From JAKVBK01 sp022447275 (lineage in GTDB: Bacteria > Pseudomonadota > Alphaproteobacteria > Rhodobacterales > Rhodobacteraceae): a stretch of 64,000 nt of DNA. Under the pieces are notes generated by a model. It did no database searches and was not told the origin of the DNA. It saw nothing but the letters and a program-made list of their open reading frames with translations. Made by a program: the position numbers and the translations under genes. This document shows positions 52,416-61,434 of the stretch, one piece after another. How positions within the stretch are numbered: the stretch's first letter is position 1; every line of letters starts with the position of its first letter. The stretch covers positions 434,001 through 498,000 of the forward strand of contig CP138932.1 of the NCBI GenBank assembly GCA_047125605.1, read 5' to 3'.

Positions 52416-53371
52416 GCTTCAAACCCTTCCTCGAGACCCATCTGATCCAGATTGCGGCCGATAAATACAACGCGCGAATTGCGCGGGGTGCCTGCGGGCC
52501 AATCTCCCATCGCTGAGCCGCTCATCAGCATGTGCACCCCTTGGAATACATAGCGTTCGTCTTCACCCGCGAAATCCAGAATGCCCTTGGAGCGCAAGAT
52601 GTCCTGTCCTTTGCTTTGCAGCAATTCGCCGAACCATGTCTGGAATTTCTCGAGATCCAGCGGTGTGTCAGAGGTAAAGGAGACACTTTTCACATCGTCA
52701 TCGTGCTCATGGTCATGATCTGAAGTCAGGAAATCGGGCTCAACTTCGAGCACGCGATCAAGGCTGAATGCATTCAAGCCAATCAGTTCGTCGAGCGGCG
52801 CCGTGCAATGAGCTGTTGGGATGATCCGTGCATAGGGGTTGATCTTGCGAATGCGCTCTTCAACGGCTTCAAGGTTTTCGCCTGGCACGAGGTCTGTCTT
52901 GTTGAGCAGCAATACATCGGCAAAAGCCACTTGCTCCTCGGCTTCGTGATGCGCGCCCAATTGGGCTTCCAGATGTACGGAGTCCGCCACAGTCACGATG
53001 GCGTCCAGCTTGGTGAGACGGGACACTTCTGCATCCACGAAAAAGGTCTGGATGACGGGGGCAGGGTCTGCGAGGCCCGTAGTTTCCACGATGATTGCAT
53101 CCAGTTGATCAGCACGTTTCATCAGCCCGCTGAGGATGCGAATGAGATCACCGCGCACTGTGCAGCAGATACATCCATTGTTCATCTCAAAGACTTCTTC
53201 ATCGGCATCCACGACAAGGTCATTATCGATGCCTTCCTCGCCAAACTCATTGACGATGACAGCATATTTCTTGCCGTGGCGTTCTGTCAGAATGCGATTG
53301 AGCAGGGTTGTTTTCCCCGCACCCAGAAAACCGGTCAAGACGGTGACGGGAACACGCGTACCTTGTTCCAT
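52400..53371 (-). CDS. COG0523 (CobW/ZagA-like) metallochaperone GTPase
   Basis: About 323 residues from ATG at 53371 (MEQGTRVPVTVLTGFLGAGK), with AAGGAC six bases upstream. Features: Walker A GFLGAGKTTLLN, metal motif NNGCICCTV, switch VETTGLADPAP, base recognition LLNKTDLV, a histidine-rich segment SDHDHEHDDD, and a C-terminal CobW domain. These GTPases deliver zinc or cobalt to client proteins. Linkage to zur points to a zinc-starvation role (ZagA/ZigA type). Confidence 0.92.
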   Translation of the reverse strand: MEQGTRVPVTVLTGFLGAGKTTLLNRILTERHGKKYAVIVNEFGEEGIDNDLVVDADEEVFEMNNGCICCTVRGDLIRILSGLMKRADQLDAIIVETTGLADPAPVIQTFFVDAEVSRLTKLDAIVTVADSVHLEAQLGAHHEAEEQVAFADVLLLNKTDLVPGENLEAVEERIRKINPYARIIPTAHCTAPLDELIGLNAFSLDRVLEVEPDFLTSDHDHEHDDDVKSVSFTSDTPLDLEKFQTWFGELLQSKGQDILRSKGILDFAGEDERYVFQGVHMLMSGSAMGDWPAGTPRNSRVVFIGRNLDQMGLEEGFEACKAA

Positions 53372-53382
53372 ATGTCGTCCTT

Positions 53383-53787
53383 TCATTGCTGTGGTGCGCC
53401 TGTGTCGCAATCGCTGCATCGGCCGTGAATTTCAAAAATGGAGTGGCGTGCGGCAAAACCAGTCCGTTTGGACAGTTCCGCAATGCTATTTCCAGCGTTT
53501 GGATCGAGATACTCTGTTACAGCGCCACAGTCATCGCAAATCGTAAAGACCGGTATTTGGCCGGCATGCTCGCCGCAGCACACCGTAAAAGCGTTTAGCG
53601 ACTCGATCCGGTGGATGCGTCCGGCGGATCTGAGCTTTTCAAGCGCGCGATACACGGTTGTGGAGGCCGTGACGCCATCGCAGCGCAACCCTTCAAGAAT
53701 CTCGTAGGCCGAGAGCGGCCGCCCCTGTTTTTGGAGATAGGAAAACACTCTTTCTGCGTGGGTAACACGCTTCTCGGTTGTTCCCAT
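53383..53787 (-). CDS. zur: Zinc uptake regulator Zur (Fur family)
   Basis: A 134-residue Fur-family repressor. The winged helix spans about residues 5-75 (RPLSAYEILEGLRCDGVTAS, TTVYRALEKLRSAGRIHRIE). The C-terminal metal-binding part has CCGEHAGQIPVFTICDDCGA, RHSIFEIHGRCSDC and the DPN loop. The cysteine pairs and histidines match zinc-binding Fur-family members, and the COG0523 and ABC-transporter neighbours make Zur far more likely than Fur. It is divergent from the DUF1636/ABC operon across a Zur box, so it is probably autoregulated. Confidence 0.9.
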   Translation of the reverse strand: MGTTEKRVTHAERVFSYLQKQGRPLSAYEILEGLRCDGVTASTTVYRALEKLRSAGRIHRIESLNAFTVCCGEHAGQIPVFTICDDCGAVTEYLDPNAGNSIAELSKRTGFAARHSIFEIHGRCSDCDTGAPQQ

Positions 53788-53841
53788 CGTTAGGTCCCCA
53801 ATAACAATACTTGATCTTTTTTATCAACTTTGTTTTGTTGC

Positions 53842-53861
53842 TGCAACGTTGCAACGTTACA
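53842..53861. promoter_or_regulatory. Zur-box palindrome
   Basis: TGCAACGTTGCAACGTTACA is a near-perfect palindrome; only the third position from each end breaks the symmetry. It matches the Zur-box pattern TGnAAYRTTRYAACRTTnCA known from proteobacteria. It lies between the divergent starts of zur (53787) and the DUF1636 gene (53881), placed to overlap promoters for both. Binding by the adjacent Zur is inference. Confidence 0.82.
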
Positions 53862-53880
53862 TCCGGGGCGAGGGGGACGC

Positions 53881-54300
53881 GTGACCGACGAGAGACCAAC
53901 ACTGTCGATTTGCTTAACGTGTCGTGATGGGCGCGAAGAAGCTTATGGCGCGCGCGGCGGGCAACGGCTGGCATGGCATTTTGCCACGAAATTGGACAAA
54001 CACGTGCCATTACCCGTGCAGATACGGGGGGGGCGCTGCATGAGCCAATGCAAAAGTCCTTGTGTGGTTGCGTTGAGCGCACCAGACGCGTTTTCCTACC
54101 TGTTCGGTGACCTTGATCCGGACAATCCAACCCATGTTGCCGCACTCTTTGATCTGGCTGAGAGCTATGCTGCCAGCGAGGAAGGGTTTGTGGAACGCAC
54201 CGCGCGCCCGGAAGCGCTGCGCGCAATTATATTGGGATGTCTTCCCCCATTGAATAGCAGGTCCGTTCTGGTTTCTGAACTTGGGCTGCCGCAGGAATGA
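53881..54300 (+). CDS. DUF1636 family metal/ferredoxin-like protein
   Basis: About 139 residues from a GTG start at 53881, with GAGGGG five bases upstream. The pattern CLTCRDG near the N-terminus and GGRCMSQCKSPCVVAL in the middle are cysteine motifs of the DUF1636 family, thought to bind a metal or a [2Fe-2S] cluster. It overlaps the ABC ATPase gene by 4 bp and is first in a Zur-box-controlled operon. It may handle or sense the imported metal. Confidence 0.85.
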   Translation: MTDERPTLSICLTCRDGREEAYGARGGQRLAWHFATKLDKHVPLPVQIRGGRCMSQCKSPCVVALSAPDAFSYLFGDLDPDNPTHVAALFDLAESYAASEEGFVERTARPEALRAIILGCLPPLNSRSVLVSELGLPQE

Positions 54301-55130
54301 AGGATATTTCCAGCACCCAAGCTCGGTCTGGCCAAGCAGTATCGCAGGGTGCCAAAGCGGCGCGTCTATTGGTTGAAGCCGCGAGCTGGCAGGCACCAAA
54401 GGGCGATACGCCGATCCTGCATCCTGTCAGTTTTGATCTGTCGCCAGGCCGCGTTTTGGGGGTTGTTGGGCCCAATGGTGCCGGTAAATCCACGCTTTTG
54501 CGACTGCTCTATCGCTATCAGCGGCCTGCGACGGGCAGCATCTTGGTTGACGGCGCTGATATCTGGAAAATACGCGCGCGGGACGTGGCCCAAAGGGTGG
54601 CGGCGGTGCTTCAAGAACAGCCGACTGATTTCGCGCTGACGGTGCAGGAAATCGTTGCCCTTGGCAGAACGCCCCATCGCCGCGGATTCGCAGGCGGCTC
54701 CGGGGCACATGATATCGAGGTGATAGAGGCCGCTCTGTCACGTCTTGGGTTGGAAGCCTTCGCGCATCGCCATTTCGGCACGCTATCTGGCGGGGAGCGG
54801 CAGCGTGTCATGGTGGCCCGCGCGCTGGCCCAAGAGCCGCGGCTGTTGATCCTGGACGAGCCAACAAACCATCTCGACATCCGGCATCAGCTTGAGGTTT
54901 TGGCGCTGATCCGTGATCTGCCGCTCACCATCGTGACATCTCTGCATGATCTCAACATGGCCGCCCAAGTGTGCGACGACGTGCTGATTTTGCAGCAGGG
55001 GCACGCCTTGGGCTTTGGTCGGCCTCAAGACGTGCTGACCGAGGCGACTGTCTCGGATGCATTTTCCGTAACAGCGAGGCGCGAAAGTCTTTCGCCCAGC
55101 GAACGAAACCACCTGACCTTTCATCTCTAG
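54297..55130 (+). CDS. ABC transporter ATPase, FecE/BtuD type
   Basis: A 277-residue ATPase of metal-chelate importers. Walker A is GPNGAGKSTLLRLL, signature LSGGERQRV, Walker B LLILDEPTNHLD and H-loop TSLHDLNM. The similarity to FecE/FhuC/BtuD rather than ZnuC is apparent from the associated type II permease (BtuC-type) and substrate-binding protein. The N-terminus carries about 25 extra residues. It is second in the operon and overlaps the DUF1636 gene. Confidence 0.9.
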   Translation: MKDISSTQARSGQAVSQGAKAARLLVEAASWQAPKGDTPILHPVSFDLSPGRVLGVVGPNGAGKSTLLRLLYRYQRPATGSILVDGADIWKIRARDVAQRVAAVLQEQPTDFALTVQEIVALGRTPHRRGFAGGSGAHDIEVIEAALSRLGLEAFAHRHFGTLSGGERQRVMVARALAQEPRLLILDEPTNHLDIRHQLEVLALIRDLPLTIVTSLHDLNMAAQVCDDVLILQQGHALGFGRPQDVLTEATVSDAFSVTARRESLSPSERNHLTFHL

Positions 55131-55144
55131 CGAGGATCTACCGA

Positions 55145-56080
55145 ATGAAAGCTGTAACCTATAGCGCTCTGGCACTTAGCCTGTTCTCGAGCGCTGCATT
55201 TGCCGGCGCAACTGTTGAAAGCTGCAACCGGACTGTTTTTTTCGACGCACCGCCCGAGCGTGCCATTTCGAATGACGTCAACCTCACGGAAATGATGCTG
55301 GTCTTGGGTCTTGCCGATCGCATGGTGGGCTACACCGGTATTTCCGGCTGGAAGACGCTAGACGAGGAAATGCGCTCAGGCGTGGAAGAACTGCCGGAAC
55401 TGTCTGCCAAGTATCCAACCAAGGAGGTGATCGTTGGGGCCGATGCTGATTTCTTCTTCGCAGGCTGGAACTACGGCATGAAAGTGGGCGGGGAAGTGAC
55501 CCCGGAGACGCTCGCCCCATTTGGCATCAAAGTCTACGAATTGACCGAGAGCTGCACCCACATCATGGATAAGGCCAAGGCCAGCATCGATGACATGTAT
55601 GCGGATCTGATGAACCTCGGTAAAATCTTCGATGTTGAAGACAAAGCCACGGCTCTGGTGGATGGCTACAAAGCTGAGCTGGCAACGTTTGCCGAAGGTT
55701 TGGACGCCGCTGATCCTCTGCGTGTTTTCGTCTATGACAGCGGGGAAGACGCGCCATTCACGGCCGGGCTCTATGCGATGCCGACAGCCCTGATTGAAGC
55801 AGCGGGAGGCACCAATGTCATGAACGGCTTTGAGAAAAGCTGGGGCACGGTCACTTGGGAAGAGGTTGTCGAACAAAACCCTGAAGTGATCGTCATCGTC
55901 AACTATGGTTCGGTGACCGCCGAGCAAAAACGAGAGTTCATGATGTCGAACCCTGCATTTGCCGATATTGATGCGGTCAAGAACGATCGCTTCGTGACCC
56001 TCGAATACCTTGAGGCGACGCCGGGGCCGCGCAACATCAAGGCCATCAAGACCTTAGCGCAAGCGTTCTGGGCGCAATAA
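55145..56080 (+). CDS. Periplasmic binding protein of a FecB/BtuF-type importer
   Basis: About 311 residues from ATG at 55145 with GAGGA upstream; a longer frame reaching back to 54971 overlaps the ATPase gene. The signal peptide MKAVTYSALALSLFSSAAFA is followed by a class III two-lobe binding fold (ISNDVNLTEMMLVLGLADRM, IKVYELTESCTHIM). No lipobox is seen, so it should be soluble in the periplasm. It would bind a metal chelate and feed the permease encoded 3 bp downstream. Confidence 0.9.
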   Translation: MKAVTYSALALSLFSSAAFAGATVESCNRTVFFDAPPERAISNDVNLTEMMLVLGLADRMVGYTGISGWKTLDEEMRSGVEELPELSAKYPTKEVIVGADADFFFAGWNYGMKVGGEVTPETLAPFGIKVYELTESCTHIMDKAKASIDDMYADLMNLGKIFDVEDKATALVDGYKAELATFAEGLDAADPLRVFVYDSGEDAPFTAGLYAMPTALIEAAGGTNVMNGFEKSWGTVTWEEVVEQNPEVIVIVNYGSVTAEQKREFMMSNPAFADIDAVKNDRFVTLEYLEATPGPRNIKAIKTLAQAFWAQ

Positions 56081-56083
56081 ATC

Positions 56084-57136
56084 ATGGTCAAGGCAGCAGC
56101 GCAGACGCTTCATGAAACTCAATCTGGACGGCGAATGTCGCTGGCCATTGGAGGCTTGGCGCTGCTGCTGGTGTCTTTGTCCATCGCAGTATCGGTGGGG
56201 GCGGTTTCCGTTACGACCGGCACTGTCTGGGGCGTGCTTGGAAACAAGGTTGTCCCGGGGCTCTTCGAGGAGAGCTGGAGCAAGGGGCGCGCGGCGATCG
56301 TGTGGGATATCCGCTTTCCGCGCGCCCTGTTGGCGATAATGGTGGGCGCCGGTCTGTCCCTCGTGGGGGCAAGTCTGCAAGCGGTCACACGCAACCCTCT
56401 GGCAGATCCGCACTTGCTGGGCATCTCTTCCGGCGGGGCATTTGGTGCGATCCTTGCATTGTTGCATACCGGCCTGTTTCTGGGGCTTTTGACGGTTCCA
56501 CTGATGGCTTTTGCGGGGGCTATGATGGCCACCTTGATCGTGCTTGGTGTATCGCGTCTGGCGGATGCCACCAGTGCCGATCGTCTGGTTCTTGCAGGTG
56601 TGGCCGTGTCTTTCATCATCATGGCCGCTGCCAATGCTCTGATCTTTCTGGGTGATCCGCGCGCATCCCACACGGTCGTGTTCTGGATGTTGGGGGGGCT
56701 TGGCCTCGCACAATGGGATCAACTTATCTATCCGTTGGTTGTTCTGGTGGCCTGTGGCGCTTGGTTGATGAGCCGCAGTTCTGAACTCAACGCCATGACT
56801 GTTGGGGATGAGACCGCTTCGACTTTGGGCATCCCCGTCGCCCGTTTCCGCCTGCTTGTTTTCGTGGCCGGTGCGTTGATTACCGGCGTGATGGTCGCTT
56901 TCTCAGGGATCATCGGCTTTGTCGGTTTGATGGTGCCCCATATTGCCCGCATGCTGTTTGGGGGGGACTATGCCCGCGTGTTGCCGGCATCGGCGCTGAT
57001 CGGGGCGATCTTTCTGCTTTGGGCGGATATTGTTGCACGCACAATCATGGCACCCGAAGACATGCCGATCGGCATCGTAACGGGCCTTGTGGGCGGCATC
57101 TTCTTTGTGTGGCTTCTGGGGCGGCGGTCGGCCTAG
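56084..57136 (+). CDS. FecCD/BtuC-type ABC permease
   Basis: A 350-residue permease with about ten membrane helices. Characteristic BtuC/FecD stretches are RFPRALLAIMVGAGLSLVGA, LADPHLLGISSGGAFGAILA, and the late GFVGLMVPHIARMLFGGDYA, which includes the coupling loop. It starts 3 bp after the binding-protein gene. With the ATPase and binding protein it forms a complete importer for metal chelates, siderophore-like compounds or corrinoids. No TonB receptor is in the window. Confidence 0.92.
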   Translation: MVKAAAQTLHETQSGRRMSLAIGGLALLLVSLSIAVSVGAVSVTTGTVWGVLGNKVVPGLFEESWSKGRAAIVWDIRFPRALLAIMVGAGLSLVGASLQAVTRNPLADPHLLGISSGGAFGAILALLHTGLFLGLLTVPLMAFAGAMMATLIVLGVSRLADATSADRLVLAGVAVSFIIMAAANALIFLGDPRASHTVVFWMLGGLGLAQWDQLIYPLVVLVACGAWLMSRSSELNAMTVGDETASTLGIPVARFRLLVFVAGALITGVMVAFSGIIGFVGLMVPHIARMLFGGDYARVLPASALIGAIFLLWADIVARTIMAPEDMPIGIVTGLVGGIFFVWLLGRRSA

Positions 57137-57855
57137 GCCGCTCTTTGGGTCAGTCTGCCGCTATCCTGTTTCGCGCAAGCGGTGCGCTGGGCTTTCCCGC
57201 ACAGCTGGCTTCGGTTGGCAAAAATGTGGAGCGCAGATTTCGCTTCTAAGCGAATTCGCGCGGCTCGTAGCTTGGTGCATTTCTGGCCGAAATGAGCAGC
57301 TTGGTATATCTGTAGGTGCTCGCCTGTCCCAAATTTCCATATTACTTAATTCGAGACGTGAATGGGATGGTGCCAGATATGCCATCAGAGTACGAGCGAT
57401 CTTTGCGCCATGCGAGGGGATCTGGCGCGATCAACGATTTCTGCAACAACTGAGAAAAGCAAAGCCGAAAGAATTCACCTCGTCGACGAACCAATTCGCG
57501 CTTTATGATTGTCATTTAGGAAATTTGCTTTAGCCGAAGTGCTTCGCTGCAGGCAAAGGTCCAACTGTTGGCTGCAATGAGCGCTGAAGAATCATTTTTT
57601 CAAGCGTAAGTTTCTTACTAAAAAGAAATGCAACTTTAAGTTGCTTTTCATTGATTCTGAATGCGCACAGTTCAGCAGAAACGAGATTATTCATTTGCTT
57701 GACGCGCGGTTATGTCGGTTCTTCACAGCTTTTGCAATGTTCTGACCGTTACTTGCCTTACGATAGCCAGGGTTGGGGTGGATGGCTGAAGTGCGGCTGG
57801 AGAAGAGGGGTTTTCTCTAAAGTTACTGGGTCGCAGTTTCCAGAAGGGACATGAG
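57137..57855. other. AT-rich spacer with a terminator-like hairpin
   Basis: About 720 bp with no recognised gene, clearly AT-richer than the flanks. A perfect GCAACTT-T-AAGTTGC hairpin followed by TTTT lies at 57630-57648 and looks like a rho-independent terminator of a small transcript. Frames of up to 147 codons are present but lack ribosome sites and resemblance to proteins. It includes the promoter for the Hint protein gene. Confidence 0.45.
57630..57648 (+). terminator. Putative intrinsic terminator in spacer
   Basis: GCAACTT and AAGTTGC around a single T, followed by TTTT. The stem is AT-rich, so it may be weak. It has no upstream annotated gene and could end an unannotated small RNA or the long 3' tail of the ABC operon. 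Confidence 0.5.
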
Positions 57856-60144
57856 ATGCCGAGTATATCGATAGACAATGGTAGTTTTGAGAACCAAGAC
57901 TTGAGCTCTCCCCCGTTTTTCACATTTGGTCAAGGCTCGGGGGTTGTCGATGGATGGGAAGTCAAAGATGGTGATGGCGGTGCGTACGAAGTCCAAAACG
58001 CAGAAATTGCTAATCTCGCGGGCGCTAATGTCGCATACCTTTACGAAGCGGGTGCGAAGCTCAGGCAAACCCTGAACTACCAGTACGATGCCAACCAACA
58101 GATAACACTGACGCTGCGCATCGGTGATCCAGACTACGACCCTGCCTCTGATTACACGATCAGGATTCTAGTGGGGTCGACAGAGATCGGCTCTCTTTCT
58201 GGGAACACCGGTGATCTAAATACCCTCCAAGAAGTCACTGTCTCCAGCACAGTGCAAGATCCGACACTCAACGGTCCGGTCACGATCGAAATCGAGAAGA
58301 CGGGTCAGGATCAGGAAGAACTCCACATCGAATCCGTCCAAGCAAGTTATACTGTGCTTGGCCCTGATGGGATTGTCGATGGCACTGAGAACTCAGACGT
58401 TATAGTGGTTGGGTACTCGGATTCCGGGGGCGACGCCGTAGATAATCTTGGCAATACCATCAGCGCCGGTGATGGCTCTGACGTGGTCGTAGCTGGAAAC
58501 GGCGACGACATCATCGATGGGGGTGCTGGCAACGATAATCTTACAGGTGGTGGAGGTAACGATACTTTCTTCGCAGGTGAAGGTACTGATCTGATAGCAG
58601 GCGGGCTAGGGGCCAATACTTATGACGCCTCAGGAGACGCGCAGGGCAACTACACCCCCGATCTGCAAAACGAGGCCATCAAGGTTTCGGTTGGCGTGGA
58701 TTCTCAACTTGGGTCTCCTGCCTACGGTGTTGGTTCGGTTGCCAAGTCAAACAGTAACGCGACAGACTCCATTTCCGACATTCAAAATTTTGTTGCCGGC
58801 GAAGACCAGGATGTGGGTGTGATCGGCGGGAGCAACGGGCTTGAGCCCGGCTCGCCAAATCTGCCTTCAGAGGGTGACAGCTCTGTTTACGATGACACCC
58901 TCTATACTAATGTTACACTCGATAACGACGAGTTCGATGTGGCGGACTTGCTCGGTAGAGTTGACGGTTCTGACGACAAGGCCGAAGTTCTTTTCGCGCA
59001 AGACGGCGGAATGCTTTCAGACTTTAAGTTCAGATTTGCTGGGAACAATAATGCCCAGAATGGTGGGGATGATGAAGAAGACTTCCTTGTCTTTGACCTC
59101 AAGACATTCAACGACGATTTTACCCTAAATATCGCCTCAGAAAACGGCACATCTCAAAGTGTTACAGACAAGGTCATTTTCACCAATGCGACGTCAGTTG
59201 TAGAAACTAATAACCAATTCGTCATAACATATATTGGCAGTGATAACCAAAGCCATGAGGTCAGCGTCAATCCTGATAATGCTGACGTTCTGGTCTATGG
59301 TGATCAAACGCCTCTGGATGCAATCGACGAGATCACTCTACAAGGTGACGTGCTTGTAAACGAAATCGATATTGATAATGCGGCCGATGCCATTGGTGTT
59401 TTTACAAATACAAGCGGTGATCAGACAAGATTCGGCGGGACCAATAGTACAAAACTCACTGATATCCTTGCCAATCCGCAAGATGCTGTCGGTGACTATG
59501 AAATCACTGGTGGTGTCGAGGACGGTGAAATCGGCGGCATCGATTTCGAGAATTTTGAAACGATATACTTCTCTGTCGCCTGTTTTACGCGTGGTACCAT
59601 GATCGAAACCAGCGAGGGCGAGATTGCTATCGAAAACCTCAGCGCGGGCACCAAAATATTCACGCGCGATAACGGCTTTCAGCAACTGCGGTGGATCGGA
59701 ACAAAAACCGTGGCCGCGCGGGGGGAAATGGCGCCCATCCTGCTTAAGGAAGGGGCTATTGGAAATCGCAGGCCGCTTCTGGTTTCACCACAGCATCGCA
59801 TGTTGATATCTGGGCCGCGTGCGGAACTGCTGTTTGGCGAGCCTGAAGTGCTCGTGGCTGCAAAGATGCTGGTTAATGAAGAAGACATCATTGTCTGTGA
59901 GAGCGGCAAGGTAGAGTACTACCATATGCTGTTTGATAACCATGAAATCGTCTTGGCAAACGGAAACCTATCAGAGAGTTTTCATCCCGGCCTTGAAGGT
60001 TTTGGAGCCTTTGCCGAAGAAGCCCGTGAAGAGATTTGGGCGTTGTTTCCCGAGCTTGAGTCGGATGGCATTGGTGGATATGGCCCAACGGCACGTCGTG
60101 TGCTGAAGGCGTACGAGGCCCGCTTGATGGTGGGCGCGTTTTAG
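57856..60144 (+). CDS. Large RTX calcium-binding protein with C-terminal Hint domain
   Basis: A 762-residue protein, probably exported by type I secretion. The N-terminal 170 residues (SIDNGSFENQDLSSPP...) look like a beta-sandwich with DUF642-like character. RTX nonapeptide repeats at about residues 205-250 (GNGDDIIDGGAGNDNLTGGG) bind calcium. Near residue 576 starts a Hint (hedgehog/intein-like, Hint_2) domain with the nucleophile C576 (ACFTRGTMIETSEGEI) and a block LLVSPQHRMLISG. Hint proteins may cleave themselves. Such RTX-Hint proteins are typical of the Roseobacter group; the target is unknown. Confidence 0.86.
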   Translation: MPSISIDNGSFENQDLSSPPFFTFGQGSGVVDGWEVKDGDGGAYEVQNAEIANLAGANVAYLYEAGAKLRQTLNYQYDANQQITLTLRIGDPDYDPASDYTIRILVGSTEIGSLSGNTGDLNTLQEVTVSSTVQDPTLNGPVTIEIEKTGQDQEELHIESVQASYTVLGPDGIVDGTENSDVIVVGYSDSGGDAVDNLGNTISAGDGSDVVVAGNGDDIIDGGAGNDNLTGGGGNDTFFAGEGTDLIAGGLGANTYDASGDAQGNYTPDLQNEAIKVSVGVDSQLGSPAYGVGSVAKSNSNATDSISDIQNFVAGEDQDVGVIGGSNGLEPGSPNLPSEGDSSVYDDTLYTNVTLDNDEFDVADLLGRVDGSDDKAEVLFAQDGGMLSDFKFRFAGNNNAQNGGDDEEDFLVFDLKTFNDDFTLNIASENGTSQSVTDKVIFTNATSVVETNNQFVITYIGSDNQSHEVSVNPDNADVLVYGDQTPLDAIDEITLQGDVLVNEIDIDNAADAIGVFTNTSGDQTRFGGTNSTKLTDILANPQDAVGDYEITGGVEDGEIGGIDFENFETIYFSVACFTRGTMIETSEGEIAIENLSAGTKIFTRDNGFQQLRWIGTKTVAARGEMAPILLKEGAIGNRRPLLVSPQHRMLISGPRAELLFGEPEVLVAAKMLVNEEDIIVCESGKVEYYHMLFDNHEIVLANGNLSESFHPGLEGFGAFAEEAREEIWALFPELESDGIGGYGPTARRVLKAYEARLMVGAF

Positions 60145-60256
60145 CACGGCGCGGTTGAGCCACGCAGACACCGGCTGGAACGTCCTCAAACTGTGGCGCG
60201 CATATGCGTGCAAAGTATTCCAGAGCAGCGCTTGAAAAGTTGCGGGGTGTGTTCAA

Positions 60257-61105
60257 ATGGAAAGCGAAGAGTCCAGGCCAACGCCGCACAGCAAAATGCG
60301 TGTACGCCCTCACAACCCGGCCTTTTCATTTGAGAACGTGATCAAAAGCAGCGGCCCAACACTGGCAAAATGTCTGGTAGATCTTGGTGCCCGCGAAGGC
60401 CAAATGTCTGTTCGACAGTTTTCACACAATGAAAAATGTATGGTGTTCAGAGCGGGCATGGATAGCACGCAGGTTGTGGCCAAGGTCTTCGACAAGAGCA
60501 ACCCAGACACCGTTCGGAATTTTGAGCGAGAGATAAATATTGCTGGAGTTCTCTCTGGCACGGGCTTGTCGCCACCCCTGTTGCACATTTCTGAAGAAGC
60601 GCGATTAGCAGTATTTTCGTATCAGACGGGGCGTGCCGTCTCAGAAGTTCTAACGTCCGAAAATGTGCCGATCTACGCGGAAAAAATCGGTCAGTGGTTG
60701 AAGAAGTTCCATTATTACATGCCGAAGCGAAAAGCTAAGGCTGGCTGGATTGACTATCTGTCCAGATATAGCGAACTGAACACATCTTATATCGTAGATC
60801 ACTTAAGTTCGGCGCCAGACCACTATTCAATATCCTTTGAGTCCATTGCACGAAATGACATGCATATGTCCAATTTTCTAGTTGGCGGGAACGATACGCT
60901 CGTTGGACTTGATTTTGAGGCGAGCGCGTTCAAGCCAGTGGGCTGGGATATATTGCTTGCAGCCCGTGTTCTGTCGCTCGAGTTTCCTGAGAAGACAGAC
61001 ACGGTTGCCAAAAATCTGGTGGTCGGTTGGGGGGGCGAGGTTGGCGATTTGCCCGCCGCGCATTTTGAGAACCTGTGTAAAACGTTCGTTGGTGCAACGG
61101 CGTAA
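60257..61105 (+). CDS. Aminoglycoside phosphotransferase/choline kinase-fold protein
   Basis: A 282-residue protein with a kinase-like fold. The N-lobe includes VVAKVFDKSN, whose lysine would contact ATP, followed by an acidic helix (FEREINIAGVLSG). The catalytic region IARNDMHMSNFLVGGNDTL and VGLDFEASAFKPVGWDI corresponds to the family pattern HGDlhxxN...D-E. The canonical histidine of HxD is replaced (RND), so substrate or catalytic details differ. Located 112 bp after the Hint protein on the same strand. The substrate is unknown. Confidence 0.8.
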   Translation: MESEESRPTPHSKMRVRPHNPAFSFENVIKSSGPTLAKCLVDLGAREGQMSVRQFSHNEKCMVFRAGMDSTQVVAKVFDKSNPDTVRNFEREINIAGVLSGTGLSPPLLHISEEARLAVFSYQTGRAVSEVLTSENVPIYAEKIGQWLKKFHYYMPKRKAKAGWIDYLSRYSELNTSYIVDHLSSAPDHYSISFESIARNDMHMSNFLVGGNDTLVGLDFEASAFKPVGWDILLAARVLSLEFPEKTDTVAKNLVVGWGGEVGDLPAAHFENLCKTFVGATA

Positions 61106-61434
61106 GCGAGTGCGCAAATCAACTCGTATTCAGCACAACACCGCGCAAACCTTGTTTTGATCAACCTATGAAAGAAGCTATGCGCCGCAGACTGCGAGGC
61201 TGCAACTATATCAATACCGCAAGCGCTGCTGCCAATAAAAATCAAACCATCTTGGGAGACAGACAACCCTGACACAGAGCTCGCAAGAAATCCATCGCCG
61301 TCGATGCAAGCGGCCTGTGCCCTGTGTTGGAGGTGATGTTGCGCGAAAGACTGTAAAGGTATGTCCTTCGAGGCGCCGATTTCCAGGCGTCGATGCGGTC
61401 GGGTCTATCGTGTGGCAAGCTGGGGCGTCCGAGA
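61106..61434. other. Spacer without recognised gene
   Basis: About 330 bp between the kinase-fold gene and the 3' end of the dehydrogenase gene. A minus-strand frame reaches across it (containing GLSVSQDGLIFIGSSACGID) and continues antisense through the kinase gene; it has no start site and no recognised family, so it is not called. Confidence 0.35.

Noticed and set aside
60823..61275. A 150-codon minus-strand frame spanning the end of the kinase-fold gene and the spacer
   Set aside because: It mostly lies antisense to the kinase-fold gene and shows no family motif or ribosome site, though part of it looks protein-like.
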